Positions 57,810-64,000 of a stretch of DNA of 64,000 bases are shown piece by piece (within the stretch, counting starts at the first letter, position 1; every line of letters begins with the position of its first letter). Origin of the DNA: Gymnopus androsaceus JB14 (taxonomy: Eukaryota; Basidiomycota; Agaricomycetes; Agaricales; Omphalotaceae); NCBI GenBank assembly GCA_009733575.1, contig ML769635.1:27894-91893 (forward strand), read 5' to 3'. Below the pieces are notes generated by a model. That model did no database searches. It was not told the DNA's origin and saw only the letters and a list, made by a program, of their open reading frames with translations. The position numbers and the translations under genes are program-made.

Positions 57810-59392
57810 TGATACGCCCTTCATGCAATTCAACGTCTCCTTTCGCAATTCTTCGAGGCTCCGTTTCCTTCTGCTATACCCTCCTTGGAGTACCTCAAAA
57901 ACACACTCAGACGCAGCTCGGCGAAAGCCAAAAGCAAGAAAGGGAGGAGGAAGGGGAGGAGAGGGAGAAGGGTCTAGGAAAACGAGCTAGAGTGGGAATA
58001 GGACCAGCGAAGACGTCTATACTCAGTTATATGGGCATGTAGAAAGGGACTAGAATTCAATTTCAGACCTTCAAGCGCTGTAATTCGCGATGGGAAGGTC
58101 GCGTTGCGTGAGTATTTCCATTGCTTTCTTTCGTTTGGTCTTTTGGAATTTCGTTCTTTGTCCATCGTTCTTCACTTTCTTCCTCGTTTACCTTACGAAG
58201 TGATCGTTGGTTTTGATTACTTTACTTTTCATTTGTTCAACCAGTACAATATTCTTTTATTTGACCCAGATGTTTACTTTTTTCCCTCTTCTACCGTTTC
58301 TTTCCCCTCCTGGCTGTTCTCGATAGATAAACTGGTTACTAATGAATATTGTTTCCTTTTTCTTTGGTAGGCTGGGCTGTTGGCGATGCTCATGATCTTG
58401 AGCCTAAGCAGCGGGATCACAGACTTTATTAGGAGGGAGATGTAGATGTGGAGATGACTGACCTTGCGTCAACATTCTGCTTCGCTGAGGCCAGCTGCCG
58501 TAAGGGAACTTCTCACCCCGAGTCAGTACCAACTGCGCTTCCGCATCCCTCATCAACATCTTCCGCCATTCTCCTTGTACCGTTACCGAGCTCCTCATCC
58601 GCTGCGTCATTGTTACCGGTACCTCCATCTTCGAACCTGATTCCGAATCGTCATCTGCATCCAAACTACAATCACTATCAGAATCTCTCTATGACTTTCT
58701 GCTTCAAGTTAAAGCAACCGCAATCCAAACTTGAACTCGACCACTCCGCCTATACATGACCAGGGGCCTCTCATCGGTTTCCCTTGCGGTCTCAGGACTT
58801 GGGAGGCTGCGGTGGGGTTGTGGAGTACGAGGGATGCATTAGGACCTTGCCCGAGAGCTCAATCTCAAATTCAAGGAGTGGAAGCATGCGGAGGCGCTAT
58901 CTCTCCCTCCGCCCATGTTTCTTCCATATCTTCTACATCCCATTTGGATTTGGATTTTGATACCGTCCATTTCATGCCTAGCGTCAAATTTCAATCCGCA
59001 CACGGACAGGAATGTGGATTTGTATTGGGGAACAAGGCCTGCTCGAGCGGCAGAGGATGTTGATGAAGATAGGGAAGTGGAGGTCAACATTGAGGGTGGT
59101 GGAGAAGGGGATGTAGAGGTGGATATCAATATTGAGGGAGATGGTGATGAAGATGGTAAGTGATCTCTGGAATTTTGCTGTCCGTTCTTGCATTCGATTC
59201 GTATTTCAAATTTTGTTCCTGAATTAATTCTACTCGGTTGTCTGTGGTTGCTTATGCTCCTCTCGCTTTCACAGTTCCGTTACCTCCCCAAAGTCATGAG
59301 TTCACCATCGGAAGAAATTATCAGATTCTGGGGCCGATGAGGTTGGGAGATGGAGGATCCGCTGAAAATGAAGCGGAGGTCGATGTATCATA
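57810..59392 (+). pseudogene. decayed methyltransferase gene, EEF2KMT/FAM86-like
   Basis: Coding-like pieces in order: AIQRLLSQFFEAPFPSAIPS and LEYLKNTLRRSSAKAKSKK near 57826-57940, SSAVIRDGKVALR ending at a GT-AGT donor near 58110, FCFKLKQPQSKLELDHSA near 58700, then GLRTWEAAVGLW near 58790, which resembles the TGLRTWEA motif at the entrance of the SAM-binding fold in eEF2 lysine methyltransferases. An acidic stretch (DREVEVNIEGGGEGDVEVD) is spliced at 59157/59274 to VPLPPQSHEFTIGRNYQIL and ends at 59392. The glycine-rich SAM loop is not found and frames change several times. The family call is an inference from a few motifs. Confidence 0.35.
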
Positions 59393-60020
59393 GGAGGGAG
59401 CTGCATATCGCGGACAGAGCAGTCTCCGGCGCCACGATTGCACCTCGACATCACACCAACTGAAACGTATAAGCCTGACAGGATGGTCCCCACATGCCAG
59501 GCTCCCTCCCCTACTGTAATAATGTCATATAGTATAATTAATACTATATGTACCGCTAAACGGTTTTGATTTGACCCATTGCGATCGGGGAACACCCTAA
59601 AGTGAGAAGGCCATCTTGTTCCCACGCCTCAGCGGATATAGCGGATGGCCAGACTCCGGCCCGGGCGGCCCGGATTAGCCGCTCAGGCGCCAACGCAAGT
59701 GAACTGTTTTTTTTTGGTGTAACAGGATTTTTGCATCTCTCGTGGTCCATCCTGAAGGATTTACCTTTAGCTTTGAGTGCAAAACATCTTCCCCTTGACC
59801 ATCCGGTTCTCACGGTACCCCATATATACGGGCTCGGACCGGTAAGTGCCATACTGTCAGCTACGCTCGCCAACCAATACTAATTTTCAGCTATGACCAT
59901 CTACATACCCCCCGGAACTCCATATATTGTCGCCAGTGCCCAAACAAGAAACGGAGACCTTTGAAATGACCTCGATAAACATTTCTGTGTCTTTCACTAG
60001 CCAGCTGATAGCCCCATTCT
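59393..60020. other. no supported gene
   Basis: A minus-strand frame at 59556-59873 and its plus-strand shadow cover the same bases; neither is supported. Confidence 0.4.
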
Positions 60021-60540
60021 GGCTCCGCATAGCAATCAATGTTAAAACTACTGAATATACCTATGTTTTACGGTCGCTGGCTACAGCACCGTAGAAATTA
60101 AACATTACGGTTAACTTTGGCTGAGCGAAATATACCTTAGGTGTCTGCGGAAAATATGTACTCTTTCGTTTTACAGCGGATGGCTCCGTTCCAGTTCCGC
60201 ATAGCAATCGGTGTTGCAACTACCCAATCTAGCTATGTTTTACGGTTGAACGCTATAATGAAATAGAAAGTGTATATTATGGCCAACTTTGGCGGAGTGA
60301 AATATACCTTAGATGTATAGAAAGAACTTGTACTCTTCCGTTTTACAGCGGATGGCCATTTGGCTCCGCTATGAGCCATTCGATCACAATCCCTGTCAAA
60401 TCAGGCTACAGTAAACAGCTCATATCTCCGAGCCAAGTGCACCCTCTGACTATTGTTGGCAGAGTGAAATATACGTTTAGGTACTAGGAAAATACTCTCA
60501 TATTTCATTCTGACACGGCATTGCATTTGGCTCCGCTAAA
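60021..60540. repeat. three diverged tandem units of ~170 bp
   Basis: CCGCATAGCAATC recurs 172 bases apart (60025 and 60197). GAAATATACCTTAG-type text recurs at about 60127, 60300 and 60466, and TTTTACAGCGGATGGC closes units 1 and 2. The third unit is the most diverged. Confidence 0.75.
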
Positions 60541-60839
60541 GGGCTGGAGGCAGCGCAAGACAGAGATTTGCCTAACCCTAAGAAGCCGGAACAGATATTG
60601 TAGCAACAAGATGCAGTTGACAGGTGGATGAAGGTGTGGAATCTGAACTGGAGTGACCAGAGAATGTCCGCGAAGTGAAACAAGCCAAGTCGGAACGATG
60701 ATAACGGTTTGGGAGGAAGATTCAAACGATCGGATGGCATACTCAAATCAGGTCAATATAAATATAAAAATTTATCGTTTATTGCGGGTAGACGATGAAT
60801 ACATTGTAAAATACGCATTAAAATGTAAGAAGAAAGGAT

Positions 60840-60928
60840 TATCGGCCTGCATTGCGTAGCCGCGCGGTTCATATCTGCATGACTATCGGCCTGCATTGCG
60901 TAGCCGCGCGGTTCATATCTGCATGACT
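60840..60928. repeat. 44-bp perfect tandem duplication
   Basis: ATCGGCCTGCATTGCGTAGC begins at 60841 and at 60885, and the full 44-base unit through GCATGACT is identical in both copies. Confidence 0.93.
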
Positions 60929-60929
60929 A

Positions 60930-62780
60930 GCGCAAGTGAATGAGCGGGTGCTTGCACTATGCAGCGCAGGCTGGAGTTGGAGCTGTCACGGTGCGCGTGC
61001 TGGAGAGGCGGTTGGGTGACAAGTACTTGAAGGAGCGGGAAGGCAGCGGTTATAGTGATGAATCTGGGGCGAAGCAAGGAAACCGGTGAGGGAGGTAGTG
61101 AAAGACGGGTAGTAATGGTGCCGCAAAGCCATAGCCAGTTAATTTGACCCAAAATTGGGTCAAAAAGGATGGTGGGCTGCTGGAAGTCAACGATATGAAA
61201 GGAGGGTGGGATGAGATAGAGCGGCAGCGATTCCGAGGCGATGGAAGCGCTGCAGTTGCTGGAGTAAGAGGTGGCCAAAAATTGACTCGAATTCGGGCCA
61301 AAAAAAAAGACGGTAGGACTGCTGGAGCAGCAGCAATCTCCTAAGCAGCACTGAGAGTCGGGAGGACACCATTCCACTGGAAAGCGGAATTGAACTTGCC
61401 CAGTATTGAGATGTTTGGCCGGAAGAGTTACTAGGCCAAGTTTTGGCCTGAATTCAGGCCAAAGGGACCACTGCAAGAGGCACGCGGACCTGGCGGTCGA
61501 TATTTGAGGGAATCCAGGAAAGACTGAAGGAGCTGAGGCCGCGGTTGTTGGGCAGAATGGCACAGTTGACGCAAGGTTAAGAGAGGAAGATTTGAACTGA
61601 AATCAGAATAAAAGAAACCAGGTGGGGCAAGGGCATAGCAGAAAGGCACTGGCATTGGGAGACAGAGACAAACGCGACGTAGTTCTATTCAAAAAACAAA
61701 TAAGATTAAAACTTTTTGAAGCTTCGAAAACGCACCAATAGAAAGCCCGGCGAATCAATCTGAGCCTACAAACCTCCTTCGCCTGTAGAACGTGCAGAAA
61801 GGTTGTTGATAGAAGCCAAGCTGTAAGCGTAGAAATAAGAAGAGGAAGCCACAGGAATCGATAGCGGTGGTTGTCAGAAGAGATTAATTGCATTGAGTGC
61901 CCGTTCAACGAGACTTACTCTTATCATTCTTTTCTCGTTCTTTTTGTATCTATTCATTTCATGATACAGTAAAGCAAACAGATACAAGTACAACAGTAGT
62001 ATTATCAATAAAGTCATGCAAAGTTCATGTACTGTAATTTATAATGGAAAAAGCGAGCGGATGCAAATCAGAAAGCAGTCGAGGTGCGTGCAGAAGCTTA
62101 CGGAAAAAAGCGAGTGGATGCAAAGGATATCAGTCGAGGTACGTGCAGAATTATTGAGAAAATTGCAAATGCAAGGAGACGGGGAACTTCCACCGTCAAA
62201 CTGAGCATGGAAAGCGGGAGAAAATCATCGTGAAAGTCATTGAGCAACGCTAAAAAGCGGGGGTCGTTCTCGACATCTATGAAACAATTTTATTAGCTGA
62301 ATATGCGAACGAGAGAGAGCACAAAGCATACCGTCAAATTTGAGCTCTTCCTTGGGCAAAGCCCCCTCCGCGAACATTTGAAAGTATGCCCAGACCAATG
62401 TCAAGTAGTTCGTAAGCTTGCTGTATGATTTGGACGTTGGGAATACTAGCCAGCGGACCCAATCTGTGGTGCTAGTGAATCTAGAATTACTCTGTACTAT
62501 ACATGCTCATGGGAAAAAAAAAAAAAGTATTGGGCACTCTGAATAGCTTATATGAGAGCTATAGCCTACAGGATCATGGTGCACTAAAAATTTTTGAATA
62601 TTAATGAACAGATCGTGAGCTAGTTATCAACATTATTGACAACGAGAAAAGTTCCCACAGTCGATGAGCCAATCTTAATAAGATTTGTTAGTATTGTAGT
62701 GCTACATGAGGAATATCCAGCCTAATAGAAGAGATACATAAAGTGAAATATTGGGTAGTCATTGTCAGGAACAATGAGCA
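60930..62780. other. no supported gene; short inverted motifs
   Basis: The minus-strand frame 60913-61563 (216 residues) is low-complexity and has no domain. The plus strand has repeated GGCCAAAA/GGGTCAAAA-type words (near 61144, 61272 and 61436) that look like remains of an internal repeat. Confidence 0.4.
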
Positions 62781-62784
62781 AGGT

Positions 62785-63995
62785 ATTCATCCATCCATCC
62801 ATCCATAAGCGCCCGTTCATCCATCCATCCATCCATCCATCCACCTATAAGCGCCCATCCATCCGTCCATCCATCCACCCATAAGCGCCCATCCATCCAT
62901 CCATCCATCCATCCATCCAGCCATCCATCCATCCAGCCACTTTATTTTTTTCAGTCTTTATTTTTTTTTCACCTTTCTACAATTGTATGGAGATTTGCTA
63001 CTGTAATGGTTTTTTTGCAAAAATAGGTATTTTAATTATTAAGTGCATCCATCCGTCCGTAAGCGCCCATCCATCCATCCATCCGTCCATCCGTCCATAA
63101 GCGCCCATCCATCCGTCCATCCATTTTTTCACTCCTTATTTTTTCAAATCTCTATCTCTACAGTTGTATGAAGTTTGCTACTGCAATGACTTTTTTGCTA
63201 AAATAGGTATTTTACCACCAACCTTGTCTATCTACTATAGATTAGTAAGTGCACCCATCCGTCCGTCCGTAAGCGCTCATCCGTCCATCCATCCATCCGT
63301 CCATCTATTCAGTCAAAAAAAAAAGCATGAAAAATGTAAGTAACTTAACGCAGGAGCCATATTCCATAGAATTTATGATCTACTTCAACTTTTTAAAAAT
63401 ATAAAGCTTAAAGTCCGTCCATCCATCCATCCATCCGTCCATCCGTCCGTAAGCGCCCATCCATCCATCCGTCCGTCCATCCATAAGCGCCCATCCATCC
63501 ATCCATCCATCCAGCCATTCAGTCAAAAAAGAACATGAAAAATCTGAGTAACTTAAAGTAGGAGCCATACTCCGTAGGATTTATGATCCACTTCAACTTT
63601 TATATTTTTAATAAAGATCAAGTCCGTCCATTCATCTGTCCATAAGCGCCCGTTCATCCATCCATCCACCCATAAGCGCGCATCCATCCGTCCATCCATT
63701 TTATTTTTTTCAGTCTTTATTTTTTTTTCACCTTTCTACAGTTGTATGGAGATTTTCTACTGTAGTGGTTTTTTTGCAAAAATAGGTATTTTAATTATTA
63801 AGTGCATCCATCCGTCCGTAAGCGCCCATCCATCCATCCGTCCGTCCATCCATAAGCGCCCATCCATCCATCCGTCCATCCATTTTTTCACTCCTTATTT
63901 TTTCAAATCTCTATCTCTACAGTTGTATAAAGTTTGCTACTGCAATGACTTTTTTGCTAAAATAGGTATTTTACCACCAACTTGTCTAATCTCTC
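62785..63995. repeat. CATC/CGTC satellite with ~755-bp higher-order unit
   Basis: Runs of CCAT, CCGT and related tetramers alternate with the spacer ATAAGCGCCC and with three AT-rich blocks. Block A (TTGTATGGAGATTTGCTACTG near 62993) returns at about 63742. Block B (CTCTATCTCTACAGTTGTAT near 63150) returns at about 63910. Block C (AGGAGCCATA, TTTATGATC near 63352) returns about 210 bases later. The order A-B-C-C-A-B shows a compound unit of about 750-760 bases. The array runs to the window edge. Confidence 0.9.
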
Positions 63996-64000
63996 TCTTT

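Noticed and set aside
61144..61563. Possible gene on the minus strand at 60.9-61.6 kb
   Set aside because: The 216-residue frame is low in complexity, built from repeated local words, and has no recognisable motif.
63380..63568. Minus-strand frame rich in DGWMDGW
   Set aside because: It is a translation of the tetramer satellite, not a gene.
62785..63995. CRISPR-like array
   Set aside because: Regular spacing is absent; units are tetramer runs with a fixed decamer and AT blocks in a eukaryotic context, that is, a satellite.

Overview
The window looks like nuclear DNA of a filamentous basidiomycete, most likely an Agaricomycete. Genes are on both strands and are cut by many short GT-AG introns (mostly 45-65 nt). 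One gene has 18 exons. The gene content is typical of mushrooms: several lineage-specific seven-helix membrane proteins, F-box proteins, Ser/Thr-rich GPI-type secreted proteins, a stand-alone terpene cyclase of the fungal chimeric type, and a split tRNA gene. Exon maps were built by hand from splice signals and reading phase. For thirteen protein genes the phases close over the whole coding region; XRN1 and the TPR/F-box gene close only if single-base indels are allowed for.

Layout: 0.7-2.6 kb holds decayed coding sequence (an unrecognised protein and a TLC-like membrane protein). 3.5-5.1 kb holds an intact terpene cyclase with a TATA box and, just downstream, a decayed second copy of its last exon. 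5.4-6.5 kb is flanked by ~100-bp inverted repeats. 6.8-10.3 kb has a seven-helix membrane protein and an indoleamine 2,3-dioxygenase, both on the minus strand. 10.7-13.2 kb is a decayed gene bracketed by two diverged copies of a ~400-bp repeat. 14.45-15.43 kb is a young Mutator-like non-autonomous transposon with a 9-bp target duplication. 15.7-19.2 kb has an F-box gene, a duplicated fragment of its 3' end and an IFI6/ISG12-like small protein. 20.9-21.7 kb encodes a GPI-type secreted protein. 23.3-27.1 kb has one broken and one intact membrane-protein gene. 28.1-29.2 kb is a frameshifted gene with DKL/DKI repeats.

30-37.4 kb is the conserved core: a tRNA-Thr(CGT) with an intron, the 5'-3' exoribonuclease XRN1, and a CE16-type SGNH acetylesterase. 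40-41.6 kb encodes an unrecognised secreted protein. 44.8-46.9 kb is the 18-exon DUF6534-type membrane protein. 47.3-49.5 kb is a TPR/F-box gene. 51.9-52.6 kb encodes a small Kre9/Knh1-like secreted protein. 54-57.3 kb encodes an SF1 (Upf1-like) helicase with an N-terminal 3'-5' exonuclease-like domain. 57.8-59.4 kb looks like a decayed EEF2KMT-type methyltransferase gene. 60-64 kb is repeat-rich and ends in a CATC/CGTC-based higher-order satellite.

The genes do not form an obvious pathway. The only candidate for specialised metabolism is the terpene cyclase, which has no recognisable P450, oxidase or transporter beside it. RNA or nucleic-acid turnover is represented by XRN1 and the exonuclease-helicase fusion. 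A recurring feature is single-base indels in otherwise well-conserved genes (XRN1, the TPR/F-box gene, the DKL/DKI-repeat gene). They are either consensus errors in the assembly or real decay, and reads or RNA would be needed to tell.
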